A stretch of DNA of 55,379 bases from Helicobacteraceae bacterium. Lineage in GTDB: Bacteria; Campylobacterota; Campylobacteria; Campylobacterales; Sulfurimonadaceae. Position 1 is the stretch's first letter. Each line of letters opens with the position of its first letter. Positions 8,711 to 17,653 of this stretch are shown here, piece after piece. Under the pieces are notes generated by a model. The model was not told the origin of the DNA and searched no databases. It worked only from the letters and a program-made list of their open reading frames with translations. The DNA is taken from positions 1-55,379 of the forward strand of contig JAMOSG010000011.1 of the NCBI GenBank assembly GCA_027063225.1, written 5' to 3'. Position numbers and translations under genes: made by a program.

Positions 8711-10012
8711 ATGAGCAAGAAACTATTTATTGAAACACTTGGTTGTGCGATGAACTCTCGTGATACGGAGCATATGATTGCAGAGCTGAGTGAAAAAGAG
8801 GGATATGAAACAACAACAGATTTTAAAGAAGCAGACCTTATTTTAATAAATACTTGCTCAGTTCGAGAAAAACCCGTACATAAACTTTTTTCTGAGCTTG
8901 GTGTTTTTAACAAAAACAAAAAAGAGGGTGCAAAAATTGGTGTTTGTGGTTGTACTGCATCACACCTTGGAAAAGAGATTATCAAAAAAGCACCGTTTGT
9001 AAGTTTTGTGCTTGGTGCTAGAAATGTATCTAAAATTACAGAAGTTTTACATAAAGATAAAGCAGTAGAGATAGATATTAACTACGATGAGAGTGAATTT
9101 GCTTTTAAAGATTTTCGCTCATCACCATATAAAGCTTACATTAACATCTCTATGGGGTGTGATAAATCTTGTACATTTTGTATTGTTCCAAAAACACGTG
9201 GTGAGGAGATATCTATACCAGATAGGCTCATTATTCAAGAAGCACAGCGTGCAGTTGAACGTGGAGCAAAAGAGATTTTTCTTCTTGGGCAAAATGTAAA
9301 CAATTATGGTCGCCGTTTTTCAGGTGAGCATGAAAAAATCAACTTTACAGAGCTTCTTCGTCGCCTCTCTAAAGTAGAAGGTTTAGAGCGTATCCGTTTT
9401 ACCTCTCCACACCCATTTCATATGGATGATGAATTTTTAGAGGAGTTTGCGTCAAACCCTAAAATTTGTAAATCGATGCATATGCCACTTCAAAGTGGAT
9501 CAACAAAGATTTTAAAAGATATGAAAAGGGGTTATTCAAAAGAGTGGTTCTTAAACCGTGTTGAAAAACTTCGCTCTATTGCTCCAGAAGCTACAATCTC
9601 TACAGATATTATTGTTGCATTTCCAGGGGAGAGTAATGAGGATTTTGAAGAGACAATCGATGTTATGAAAAAGGTTCGTTTTGATCAAATCTTCTCATTT
9701 AAGTACTCTCCAAGACCACTTACAGAAGCAGAAAAATTTGAAAATGTGGTAGATCCAGCTGTTGCATCTGAGCGTTTGAGTTATCTTCAGGCTTTACAGC
9801 AACAAATTATAGATGAAAAAAATGCTTCACGCATTGGTGAGGTGCACACTGTATATTTTGAAGAGCTTAATGCCGATGGATACGTAAGTGGAAGAAGTGA
9901 TAATAACCTTATGATAAAAGTTAAAGGTTCAGAGGAGCTTCTTGGCACATTTGCAGATGTAAAAATTATTCAGGCAAATAGAACTATCTTTACAGGTGAG
10001 ATTCTTGCGTAA
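8711..10012 (+). CDS. miaB: tRNA-2-methylthio-N6-dimethylallyladenosine synthase
   Basis: Radical-SAM methylthiotransferase that converts i6A37 to ms2i6A37 in tRNA. The 433-residue protein has an N-terminal UPF0004 domain with the cluster cysteines (GCAMN, NTCSVR, GVCGC), the radical SAM motif CDKSCTFC at about residue 150, and a C-terminal TRAM domain from about residue 370. Family length is about 440. It lies 22 bases after the HP0268-like gene and overlaps the next gene by 17 bases. Confidence 0.96.
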   Translation: MSKKLFIETLGCAMNSRDTEHMIAELSEKEGYETTTDFKEADLILINTCSVREKPVHKLFSELGVFNKNKKEGAKIGVCGCTASHLGKEIIKKAPFVSFVLGARNVSKITEVLHKDKAVEIDINYDESEFAFKDFRSSPYKAYINISMGCDKSCTFCIVPKTRGEEISIPDRLIIQEAQRAVERGAKEIFLLGQNVNNYGRRFSGEHEKINFTELLRRLSKVEGLERIRFTSPHPFHMDDEFLEEFASNPKICKSMHMPLQSGSTKILKDMKRGYSKEWFLNRVEKLRSIAPEATISTDIIVAFPGESNEDFEETIDVMKKVRFDQIFSFKYSPRPLTEAEKFENVVDPAVASERLSYLQALQQQIIDEKNASRIGEVHTVYFEELNADGYVSGRSDNNLMIKVKGSEELLGTFADVKIIQANRTIFTGEILA

Positions 10013-10628
10013 AAAACTGCTTCGTTTTTTAGCACTCTATCTTGTACCACCTCTTGGGTGGTTGATTATCTCTTTTTTATTTCTTTTTAGTAAGAAAAAA
10101 ATCATTCAAGAACAAGAGTTACCAGATTCACCAGTTATTGTAGCTTTATGGCATGGTGAACTTCTTATGGTTGCACCTTTTTACAAAAATTACAGAAAAA
10201 ATCCTTATGCAAAACTTATTATCTCTGAACATTTCGATGGTGACCTTATTGCTCGAACTTTGGCTATTTTTGGATTGGGGTCTATTCGTGGCTCCTCTAC
10301 ACGTGGAGGGATAAAAGCTCTTTTAAATGGAATTAAAGAGTTAAAAAATGGATACGATATTGGAATAACTCCAGATGGTCCACGTGGTCCAAGACATCAA
10401 GTTGCAGATGGCGTTGTTGTGATGGCTCAAAAAGCAAAGATTCCTGTAGTATGTTTAAGAGTTGGAGCAAGTGAGTATTGGGAGTTAAAGAGTTGGGATA
10501 GGTTTATGATTCCAAAACCCTTTTCAACATTAACATATAAGTTAAGTAAACCTTTAGATTTAACAAAGCTAAGTGTAGAAGAAGCAAAAAAGTTACTCTC
10601 TAAGGAGTTTAGTAAAAATGCAATTTAA
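9996..10628 (+). CDS. Lysophospholipid acyltransferase family protein (DUF374)
   Basis: A 210-residue inner-membrane-associated acyltransferase. One N-terminal hydrophobic segment is followed by ALWHGELLM (HxE in place of the classical HX4D box), a conserved GSSTRGG segment, and [10 protein letters not shown], the DUF374 signature. Homologues act on lipid A or phospholipid precursors; the acceptor cannot be read here. The GTG start at 9996 overlaps miaB by 17 bases; a TTG at 10005 is the alternative. It overlaps the next gene by 11 bases. Confidence 0.8.
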   Translation: MRFLRKKLLRFLALYLVPPLGWLIISFLFLFSKKKIIQEQELPDSPVIVALWHGELLMVAPFYKNYRKNPYAKLIISEHFDGDLIARTLAIFGLGSIRGSSTRGGIKALLNGIKELKNGYDIGITPDGPRGPRHQVADGVVVMAQKAKIPVVCLRVGASEYWELKSWDRFMIPKPFSTLTYKLSKPLDLTKLSVEEAKKLLSKEFSKNAI

Positions 10629-11070
10629 ACTACTTCCATTTTTCTCTTTTTTAACTATTTTATTTATGGTTGGGTATTTGTACCTTAACCCATCTTATGA
10701 AAAATCTCTTGAGGCTAAGTATTATTATGAAACTGGGGAGTATCAAGAGGCTTTAGCACTTGCAAATGAAGCATTTAGTTTAGATGTATATAACCGTATG
10801 GCAGCTACTATTATTGCCCAATCTAAAGTATCTTTAAAATATGTTCAGTATATTAAAGATGCAAAAAATTATCTTGCACAAATAGACGAAATTTCAAAAC
10901 ACGAATATTTTAGTGATGCTGATAGATCGAAGATACGTCTTATTTCGCAAATAATGATAGACTCTTATAAAAAACTTTCCCCTAGTAGTGTAACAGATGC
11001 TTCTTTAGTTGAAGAAGCATCTCAATACTATTTACAATTTGAGAAACTCCTTGAAAAAGTTAATCCTTGA
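10618..11070 (+). CDS. Membrane-anchored TPR-like hypothetical protein
   Basis: A 150-residue protein with one N-terminal membrane segment (about residues 5-24), then a single tetratricopeptide-like helix pair (YYYETGEYQEALALANEAF) and further helices. No catalytic motif is seen, and I do not recognise a named family. It overlaps the acyltransferase by 11 bases and runs into the start of xerH, so it belongs to the same transcript. It probably faces the periplasm. Confidence 0.65.
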   Translation: MQFKLLPFFSFLTILFMVGYLYLNPSYEKSLEAKYYYETGEYQEALALANEAFSLDVYNRMAATIIAQSKVSLKYVQYIKDAKNYLAQIDEISKHEYFSDADRSKIRLISQIMIDSYKKLSPSSVTDASLVEEASQYYLQFEKLLEKVNP

Positions 11071-11884
11071 GTATAAAGAGGAGTATTTAGACTCTTTGGT
11101 GGAGTTAAAAGGCTACTCTGAATTAACACTAAAAACTTATCAAGAGACTTTAGATGAAGCTTTAGATATTGTAGAGTTTGAGGAGTTTGATGGAAAAAAG
11201 ATTTTAAATCTTATGCCTTATAGACTTTATATTGCCAAACAAAATCCAAAAACAATTGCAAAAAAGCTAAGTGCTATTCGTGGATTTGTTGAGTTTTTAC
11301 GTCAAAGGGGTATTAAGTTACACCTTAAAGCAGATGAGAGTATAAAAGTTGCAAAAACTCTTCCCAAACCAATTGCACATAAACATATAAAAGAAGCATT
11401 ACAAGAAGCAGATTTAGAGGGAAAACTTGTTGTTGTAATGCTTTATACTTTGGGTTTACGTATTTCAGAACTTTCTAATTTAAAGTTAGAAGATATATCT
11501 TCTAACTGGATTAGAATTTTAGGTAAAGGAAATAAGCAGCGTGATGTTCCTTTACTTGAAACAACAAGAGAGTTAATAGAACAATATAAACAAAACTATT
11601 TACCAAAAAAATATCTTTTTGAAAAAAATAGAGGAAAATTAAGTGAAAATAGTTTAAGATATATAGTTACAAAGGTTTTTTCAAAGGTTGGTTTAAAAGT
11701 AACACCCCATCAACTTCGTCACTCTTATGCAACTGAACTTTTAAATGGTGGTGCACCTATAGTGGATGTGAGTGAACTTTTGGGGCATGCATCTATTGCA
11801 ACAACACAAATATATACAAAACTTGGTAGTGCACTTAAAGAGAAAAATTATAAAAAAGCACACCCTTTAGCAGGAATGAAGTAG
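11051..11884 (+). CDS. xerH: Tyrosine site-specific recombinase XerH
   Basis: Single Xer recombinase of Campylobacterota, used with FtsK at a difH site for chromosome dimer resolution. The core N-terminal SAM-like domain is followed by a catalytic domain with Arg in TLGLRISEL, Lys in GKGNKQRDVP, the HQLRHS box, His in LLGHAS, and Tyr in TQIYTKL. With a TTG start at 11051 it has 277 residues. An upstream TTG at 11009 would overlap the previous gene by 62 bases and looks less likely. No clear SD is seen for either. The stop overlaps the next GTG by one base. I did not find a difH-like site nearby. Confidence 0.87.
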   Translation: MKKLILEYKEEYLDSLVELKGYSELTLKTYQETLDEALDIVEFEEFDGKKILNLMPYRLYIAKQNPKTIAKKLSAIRGFVEFLRQRGIKLHLKADESIKVAKTLPKPIAHKHIKEALQEADLEGKLVVVMLYTLGLRISELSNLKLEDISSNWIRILGKGNKQRDVPLLETTRELIEQYKQNYLPKKYLFEKNRGKLSENSLRYIVTKVFSKVGLKVTPHQLRHSYATELLNGGAPIVDVSELLGHASIATTQIYTKLGSALKEKNYKKAHPLAGMK

Positions 11885-12936
11885 TGATAGCAAAATTGTT
11901 AGAACTTTTATACTACAAAGTGTTAATCAACATCATAGTAAGTAGTAGAAAAACTGTTATTTATGTTGATGTTATCTCTAACGCAAAGAGTGTAAAAACA
12001 GCTAAAAAAGAGTTTCATACAACAGTATTAACATCTGAAATGGTGAGTTTTATTAACCAATATACTGCTGAATCTCCATTTTTTTATATTGCTTTTTTAG
12101 ATAATTCTAAAGAGCAAGGAGCAGTTCCTACATGTTCTCGTGCGAAGTATGGGTATTATGGCTTAGATGAAGGCTTTTATGAGAGTGTTTGTTTGCAAAA
12201 AACTTGGAGTTGTTATACTTCTCGGGAGGATATTTATGCTGTAGAAAAAGCATATAATGCAATTGGATTAGATTTTATATTTTCCCCTTTTATTGTGTTG
12301 TCTCACATATATAAAGATAAAATGGGTTCAACTTTATCTATGTATATATTGGTAGAAGAAAATTATCTTTCTTTGAGTATCTATGAAGAGGGAATTTTAC
12401 TTTTTGCACAACATTTAGATTTAGAAAATTCACAAGATACAGCAGAAATGGTACTAGATGAAGGTCTTGAAACACAAGATGATTTAATTTTAGATGATTC
12501 AGAAGAGTTGTTACTTGATGATGATTTAGGGGATGAACTTGAAGTATTGGATGACTTAGGAGATCTTGAAGATCTTGATTCTTTAGAAGATATTGATGAG
12601 TTTGCAACAGTTGATATGGAAGAGGAGTTGCTACAAGAAGAAGAGGAACTTAATACTAAAGATACGAATGATTCGACAGATAATTTAGATGGTGGCGAAT
12701 TTAATGAAGATTATCAACGTTTTGGTTTAATTCAAAGTTCTTTAAAAGAGTTTTATTCAGATGATCGTTACAATTCTAATTTTATAGAGTTTGTGTATAT
12801 TGCAGATGCCATAGGTGTGAGTAAAGATTTAAAACATTATTTAGAAGAAGAGATGTTTTTGACTGTTTATGTTCGTAAAATTGAATTACATACAATTGTG
12901 AATGATTTGGTAAAAAGAGAATTGGGAATTAAGTAG
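11884..12936 (+). CDS. PilM/GspL-like cytoplasmic protein with acidic insert
   Basis: A 350-residue protein, first of three overlapping or abutting genes whose sizes and topology resemble the PilM-PilN-PilO alignment complex of type IV pilus-like machines. Residues about 20-185 have alternating strands (VIYVDVI, FFYIAFLD, MYILVEENYLSLSIYEEG) compatible with an actin-like PilM fold. Residues about 188-270 are very acidic and repetitive (runs of DDLGD, LEDL), probably disordered. No ATP motif is clear. Start is GTG, overlapping the xerH stop. The assignment rests mainly on the neighbours. Confidence 0.5.
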   Translation: MIAKLLELLYYKVLINIIVSSRKTVIYVDVISNAKSVKTAKKEFHTTVLTSEMVSFINQYTAESPFFYIAFLDNSKEQGAVPTCSRAKYGYYGLDEGFYESVCLQKTWSCYTSREDIYAVEKAYNAIGLDFIFSPFIVLSHIYKDKMGSTLSMYILVEENYLSLSIYEEGILLFAQHLDLENSQDTAEMVLDEGLETQDDLILDDSEELLLDDDLGDELEVLDDLGDLEDLDSLEDIDEFATVDMEEELLQEEEELNTKDTNDSTDNLDGGEFNEDYQRFGLIQSSLKEFYSDDRYNSNFIEFVYIADAIGVSKDLKHYLEEEMFLTVYVRKIELHTIVNDLVKRELGIK

Positions 12937-13470
12937 ATGAGATATAGTTATATAAGGCCAAGAGAAAAAACTATAGTAACTTCAGAATTTAAGTTAGTAA
13001 CGAGTTTTTTTTCGGTAACTTTTTTTATGCTTTTTACTACTTATGGTTTTTTATTGTATAAAAATTATTCATTTATTAAGAATAAAAAAGAGGTAGTTTA
13101 CGAGATTATTGATCTTAATCAAAGTATTTTTTCTATGAGAAATGAGATAGCTTTTATTGAAAATGAAAAAGAACTTGCGACCTCTATTTTTACGCATAAT
13201 AGTGTTTTAAAAGAATCTATTGCTAATTTATTTGATTTGGTACCAGAGCAAATTACACTTTCAAAAGCTACTTTATTGAAAAATGGTCTTATTTTACAGG
13301 GTATAACACCAAATAGAGATGTATATAATTTTATGCTACAAGCTCCTTTACGTTCTATATTTGCACAAACCTATAGTAGTTTTTATCCTGCATCGAATGG
13401 GTGGTTGTTTTTTGTATCAAAGAACTATGTAGATTCTAATGAAACTCTTATTATTAACAAAGAGGAATAG
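12937..13470 (+). CDS. PilN-like inner-membrane protein
   Basis: A 177-residue bitopic protein: a cytoplasmic N-terminus, one membrane helix (about residues 20-45), a coiled-coil stretch (residues about 50-90), then a small domain (QITLSKATLLKNGLILQG). This is the PilN/GspL C-terminal plan. It abuts the previous gene with no gap and lies 2 bases before the next. CtsX-type competence proteins of Campylobacter have a similar plan, so a DNA-uptake role is possible but unproven. Confidence 0.5.
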   Translation: MRYSYIRPREKTIVTSEFKLVTSFFSVTFFMLFTTYGFLLYKNYSFIKNKKEVVYEIIDLNQSIFSMRNEIAFIENEKELATSIFTHNSVLKESIANLFDLVPEQITLSKATLLKNGLILQGITPNRDVYNFMLQAPLRSIFAQTYSSFYPASNGWLFFVSKNYVDSNETLIINKEE

Positions 13471-13472
13471 GG

Positions 13473-14024
13473 ATGAAATTTAAAATATCAAGACAGCATC
13501 TTTATCTATTATTCCTTTCTTTATTCTTTTTTATTGTTGTGATATTTTTTGCATTTTTTGCACTAATTCCAGAGGGGAAAAATTATAGAGCGAATAAATT
13601 AGCATTAAGAGTAGAAAAAATTCAAAAACAAAAATATCAAAACTTTTATGATGAGGTTTATAAAAAACTAAAACAGCTTCAAAGTGATAACAGAAGAATA
13701 ATCGTAGCTTTTGATACAAAATTTAGTGTTAAGAAGTTTAAGAAGAATTATCAGAGTTACTTTCATACACTCTCTATTAAGCCTTATAAAAAAGTAAAAA
13801 AATATAACGATTTTACATTGTATGAGGTTAATGCAACTTCCCATATAAGCACACCTAAAACATTTTATAAATTTTTAGATGCACTCAATAAAAGTGATTG
13901 GATTGTTGAAGTTAATTTCCCAATAGAGTTTAAAAAAGAGGATGAGTATATTCGTTCCTCTTTTACTATGAAGGTGTATCATAGAAAAAGGGTAAAAGAG
14001 ACTACCCCTCTAAAACAGAATTAA
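13473..14024 (+). CDS. PilO-like inner-membrane protein
   Basis: A 183-residue bitopic protein: one N-terminal membrane helix (residues about 10-30), a helical segment, then an α/β domain (TLYEVNATSHISTPKTFYKFLDALNKS) like the ferredoxin-like domain of PilO/GspM. It ends with a basic tail. Its 3' end overlaps the convergent exonuclease gene by 23 bases. The trio probably forms an inner-membrane platform subcomplex; the secretin, ATPase and pilins are not in the window. Confidence 0.5.
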   Translation: MKFKISRQHLYLLFLSLFFFIVVIFFAFFALIPEGKNYRANKLALRVEKIQKQKYQNFYDEVYKKLKQLQSDNRRIIVAFDTKFSVKKFKKNYQSYFHTLSIKPYKKVKKYNDFTLYEVNATSHISTPKTFYKFLDALNKSDWIVEVNFPIEFKKEDEYIRSSFTMKVYHRKRVKETTPLKQN

Positions 14025-14742
14025 TAGAATAGCGTAGATCTTCATCGAGATTTTCCATCCCTTTTAACATCCAACGAAGGTAGCCACTATCTTCATGAGC
14101 AACCTCTTGGAGAGTTTTATTTTTATATTTACCAAACTTAAATTTTGAGATAAAAACTGGTGTATTTGTAAGTTCTACCATCATCTCCACAGGATTTTTT
14201 TGTGGATAAAGTTTTTGAATCTCTTTTCTTAGTTGCGTTAAAAAAAGTTTTAAAACTAAAACATCACCAATAGCATCGTGAGCTTTTATCTCTACACCTA
14301 GTTTTTGTGCCTCTTGTTGCTCTTGTTGATAAAGTTTTAGTTTGTAACGAAAATATTGTAAACGGTGTGCTTCTTCATCTTTGTAAATATGTTTTGCAAC
14401 TCTAAGGGTATCAATAATCTGCATCTGTGGTTCAAAACCCTCTTTTTGTAGCATACCAATATCAAAAGGAGCATTATGAATAACAAGGTAATTCTCTTGA
14501 GTATTGAGCTCTTGTAATCGTTTAAAAGAGGGTGAATCTTGAATATTTGGTTTCCCCTCTAACATCTCTGGAGTGATGCCATGTGTTTCCATTGCAGGAA
14601 TCTTAATATCTACAGAGGTAGAGAAAAATTGATTATGAACCTCTGTATTTACCCCATCTAAAACTAAAAAACCAAGTTGAATTATTCTATCTTCTTGCTC
14701 TGTTCCTGTTGTTTCTGTATCTAAAAGGATATATTTTGCCAT
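14002..14742 (-). CDS. DEDDh 3'-5' exonuclease (DnaQ/RNase T-like)
   Basis: A 246-residue nuclease with all three exonuclease motifs: Exo I LLDTETTG at residues 5-12, Exo II HNAPFDIGML, and Exo III HDAIGDVLVL of the DEDDh type. The last 60 residues (KFKFGKYKNKTLQEVAHEDSGYLRWM) form a small conserved tail module seen in DnaQ-like proteins of this group. The substrate could be ssDNA or RNA ends; it is unlikely to be the replicative proofreading subunit proven by context. It is convergent with the PilO-like gene and divergent from the following membrane-protein gene. Confidence 0.85.
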   Translation of the reverse strand: MAKYILLDTETTGTEQEDRIIQLGFLVLDGVNTEVHNQFFSTSVDIKIPAMETHGITPEMLEGKPNIQDSPSFKRLQELNTQENYLVIHNAPFDIGMLQKEGFEPQMQIIDTLRVAKHIYKDEEAHRLQYFRYKLKLYQQEQQEAQKLGVEIKAHDAIGDVLVLKLFLTQLRKEIQKLYPQKNPVEMMVELTNTPVFISKFKFGKYKNKTLQEVAHEDSGYLRWMLKGMENLDEDLRYSINSVLEG

Positions 14743-14795
14743 CTATTTTCACTTTTTTTTGGTGTATTATAGCTAAGTTAGGGTAGAATTTTCTT

Positions 14796-15350
14796 ATGAT
14801 TAGTTCTTCAGTTATATACCTTTTTATTCTTGCTTTTGTTGCAACATCTTTTGCTTTTGGTGCAATCTCTTTACAAAGAAAGGGAATGCGTTATACACCT
14901 TTTTTTCTTCTTGTATTTTTTGTTATTGCTTTTTTAGAGTATAAAGGTTTTTTTGTATGGAATCAAGAGTTAGAAGCTGTTTTTGCTAAAGCTTATCTTA
15001 ACCTCTTACCTGCAATGTTTTTTTTATATTTTTTAGAGTTTGACATTAAAGCATTTTTTGCTAAAAATGGTATAGGGTGTTCTTGTTTTATGGGAGCTAG
15101 ACGCTATTGGCAGTTACTTTTGCTTGCATTGCTTGTCTCATTTATATTGCAAGTTGTGTCGTTGTTGTTTCCTATTGTACCTTTTGTTATAGAGAGTTCT
15201 TTATTGGCTAGTTTATTTGGTTTGTTACTCTCTTTTAGTGTTAAATTAAAGCCTCAAGTTGCAGGTGCAAAAGATATAGCTACAACAATGTTTTATCTTT
15301 TGGTTGCTCTTTTTGCTTCAAAATATGACAATTTGCCATCTTTTTTTTAA
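14796..15350 (+). CDS. Hypothetical membrane protein
   Basis: A 184-residue protein with about five or six hydrophobic helices and few charged residues. A short soluble loop in the middle carries NGIGCSCFMGARRYWQ. I recognise no family or catalytic motif. It is transcribed from the intergenic region shared with the divergent exonuclease gene, and ends 51 bases before recN. Confidence 0.6.
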   Translation: MISSSVIYLFILAFVATSFAFGAISLQRKGMRYTPFFLLVFFVIAFLEYKGFFVWNQELEAVFAKAYLNLLPAMFFLYFLEFDIKAFFAKNGIGCSCFMGARRYWQLLLLALLVSFILQVVSLLFPIVPFVIESSLLASLFGLLLSFSVKLKPQVAGAKDIATTMFYLLVALFASKYDNLPSFF

Positions 15351-15367
15351 AAATCCCCCTTTCTTGC

Positions 15368-15373
15368 TACAAT
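15368..15373 (+). promoter_or_regulatory. -10-like box before recN
   Basis: TACAAT preceded by T-rich sequence and TTGC, 28 bases before the recN start. An AAGGAG SD lies at about 15390-15395. Confidence 0.45.
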
Positions 15374-15401
15374 AATTGCACTACTTTTTAAGGAGTGCGG
15401 T

Positions 15402-16943
15402 ATGTTAGAGCGATTTTACCTTAAAGATTATCTAAGTTTTTTGGAGGTTGAACTACATCTTCAAAAGGGCTTAATTGTTTTTAGTGGTCCTAGTGGTAGT
15501 GGAAAATCTATACTTTTAAATGCTGTTTTATCCTCTTTAGGGCTTGCAAGTTGTGAAGCAAAAGTGTGTGAATCTAGTTTAACGTGGAAGTTGGATTCTC
15601 AAAATATAGGGATAGAAAATGAGGAACTGAATGTTTTTAAACAACTTAAAAAAGAGAAAGTTCGTTATTTCATAAATGCCCAAGGTGTTTCTAAAAAAAC
15701 AATAGCCAATGTAGCTTCACAACATTTAAAACATTTGAGTTTAAAAGATTTTAGCGATTTTGAAAATAAAAATCTTTTAGCACTTTTAGATGATAGATTA
15801 AGTGCAAAAAATATTAGTTTTTTTGAAACAAAAGAGCAATATAAAAAACTTTATAAAGATTTTTTAGAGTGTAAAAGTGAGCTTGAAAAACTTTATGATG
15901 CACAAAAAAGGATTGTTGAACTAAAAGAGTTTGCTGCATTTGAGATCCAAAAAATAGATGCTATTAACCCAAGATGCGATGAGGATGAGGAGTTAATGGT
16001 AATTAAAAAAGAGCTTTCAAAAAAAGAGAAAGTGATGCAAAATATTGCCCAAGCGAGTAAAATTTTTGAGTTTGAACACTATGTCAATACTACACTTGAT
16101 TATTTAGAGGAGGATAGTAGTTTTTTTGATGATGCTATGAATGAGTTGCGTGCAAAGTTTGACAATGCACAAGAGCATTTTAGTGCTTTAGATGATATTG
16201 ACGTAGAAGAGGTTTTAACGCGTATTGAGCAGTTAAGTGTACTAAAAAGACGTTATGGTAGCATTGAAGAAGCTTTAGAGTATAGAGAGAAAAAAAGAGT
16301 TGAACTTCAAAACTATGAAAATATAGAGATAACAAAAGATGACTTGGAAAAAAAATATAACTATTTAGAGCAACAACTAGAGGAGTTAGCGCAGAGTTTA
16401 CACCAACAAAGAGAGCAGGAGATAATACTTTTAGAAAGAGAGCTTAATGGTTATTTGCAAGATCTTTATTTACAAGATGCAACATTGCACCTTAGCCAAA
16501 GTGAATTGCACCCTTTGGGAAAAGATGAGGTAAATATCGCTTTAAAACAAACAGAACTTTCCAAAATTAGTACAGGGGAGTTTAATAGACTTCGCCTCGC
16601 ACTTTTAGCCTTGAAATCTGAATATATGAAAGAAAATGACAGTGTTTTGATGTTAGATGAGATAGATGCTAATTTAAGTGGAGAGGAGTCTATGAGTGTT
16701 GCAAAAGTGTTGCAAAAACTCTCAAAACATTTTCAAATTTTTGTTATTTCCCATCAACCACAACTTACTTCTATGGGCGATCAACATTTTTTTATTTACA
16801 AAGAGGATGGAGTTTCTAAAGTAAAAGAGCTTACTTTTTCTGAGAGAATAGAAGAGATTGCACGTATTATTAGTGGAGAAACTATCTCAAATGAAGCGCG
16901 TAGTTTTGCAAGAGAGTTGTTAGAAGCGAAACGAAATATTTAA
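15402..16943 (+). CDS. recN: DNA repair ATPase RecN-like
   Basis: SMC-like ABC ATPase of double-strand break repair. The 513-residue protein has Walker A GPSGSGKS (about residue 30), two long coiled-coil arms (about 130-200 and 270-340), an ABC signature region KISTGEFNRLRLAL, Walker B SVLMLDEIDANLSG, and the H-loop FVISHQPQL. Canonical RecN has GETGAGKS and SGGELSR, so both ATP-site motifs are divergent. It is somewhat shorter than the usual 550 residues. It precedes pal, in a position where tolB is found in several relatives. Confidence 0.85.
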   Translation: MLERFYLKDYLSFLEVELHLQKGLIVFSGPSGSGKSILLNAVLSSLGLASCEAKVCESSLTWKLDSQNIGIENEELNVFKQLKKEKVRYFINAQGVSKKTIANVASQHLKHLSLKDFSDFENKNLLALLDDRLSAKNISFFETKEQYKKLYKDFLECKSELEKLYDAQKRIVELKEFAAFEIQKIDAINPRCDEDEELMVIKKELSKKEKVMQNIAQASKIFEFEHYVNTTLDYLEEDSSFFDDAMNELRAKFDNAQEHFSALDDIDVEEVLTRIEQLSVLKRRYGSIEEALEYREKKRVELQNYENIEITKDDLEKKYNYLEQQLEELAQSLHQQREQEIILLERELNGYLQDLYLQDATLHLSQSELHPLGKDEVNIALKQTELSKISTGEFNRLRLALLALKSEYMKENDSVLMLDEIDANLSGEESMSVAKVLQKLSKHFQIFVISHQPQLTSMGDQHFFIYKEDGVSKVKELTFSERIEEIARIISGETISNEARSFARELLEAKRNI

Positions 16944-17014
16944 CAAATAGAAACTTCTTGTTAAATTCAAAAGATAATTAAAATTGATTTTATATTTTGT
17001 TATGTTTTTTTTGT

Positions 17015-17020
17015 TATAAT
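17015..17020 (+). promoter_or_regulatory. -10 box of pal
   Basis: TATAAT preceded by a long T-rich tract, 30 bases upstream of the pal ATG. A GAGG-type SD precedes the start. Confidence 0.65.
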
Positions 17021-17049
17021 GAAGAAATTTTTAGATATGAGGATGAGAA

Positions 17050-17649
17050 ATGAGAGGAATTATTCTTTCTAGTGTTGTTGCAGCACTTGTTGTATTTAGT
17101 GGATGTGCTGGTACAGAGGTAGCAGTAGATGATAAAAAACCAGTAGAGCAAGAAGTGATTCAAGAGGTTCCAGAAACACAAACAGAAACTGTATCTCCTG
17201 AGCAAAGCACAATGAAGTCAGATGGAACTGACATTGTAGTAGAGGGTGAAACTTCTTCTATAGAAAATGAAAACACTATGGATGAAAATGCTCAAGCAAA
17301 TAGTGCTGAAGCATTACAAGAAAAATTACCAACTGTATATTTTGCATTTGATAAATATGAAATTGATGCAGATATGCAAGCAAAAATTAGCGATGCAGTA
17401 AAAGCTTTAGAATCTAGCGATGCAAAAGTTAAACTTGAAGGTAACTGTGATGAGTGGGGAAGTGATGAGTACAACTTTGCATTAGGTTTAAAAAGAGCAA
17501 ATGCTGTAAAAAAAGCTATGGTTGCAGAGGGTGTTGATTCTAACCGTATCTCTTTAATTAGTTATGGTGAAAGTAGCCCTGTTTGTCATGAAAAAACAAA
17601 AGAGTGTTGGGCAAAAAATCGTAGAGTAGATTTTAAAGTTCTTCCATAA
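17050..17649 (+). CDS. pal: Peptidoglycan-associated lipoprotein
   Basis: Outer-membrane lipoprotein of the Tol-Pal envelope-constriction system. The 199-residue precursor has a lipobox ending FSGC at about residue 19, an acidic, disordered linker to about residue 95, and an OmpA-like peptidoglycan-binding domain (VYFAFDKYEID, then NCDEWGSDEYNFALGLKRA, ending WAKNRRVDF). The conserved Asp and Arg that bind diaminopimelate are within those segments. It is followed 4 bases later by ybgF/cpoB. tolB is not next to it. Confidence 0.93.
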   Translation: MRGIILSSVVAALVVFSGCAGTEVAVDDKKPVEQEVIQEVPETQTETVSPEQSTMKSDGTDIVVEGETSSIENENTMDENAQANSAEALQEKLPTVYFAFDKYEIDADMQAKISDAVKALESSDAKVKLEGNCDEWGSDEYNFALGLKRANAVKKAMVAEGVDSNRISLISYGESSPVCHEKTKECWAKNRRVDFKVLP

Positions 17650-17653
17650 GCAG

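Noticed and set aside
8602..8985. 127-codon minus-strand frame across the HP0268-like gene and miaB
   Set aside because: It overlaps two well-supported genes and reads as Ser/Phe-rich antisense sequence.
12437..12660. Acidic repeat in the PilM-like gene as a tandem DNA repeat
   Set aside because: The similarity is in amino-acid composition; the DNA units are not close copies.
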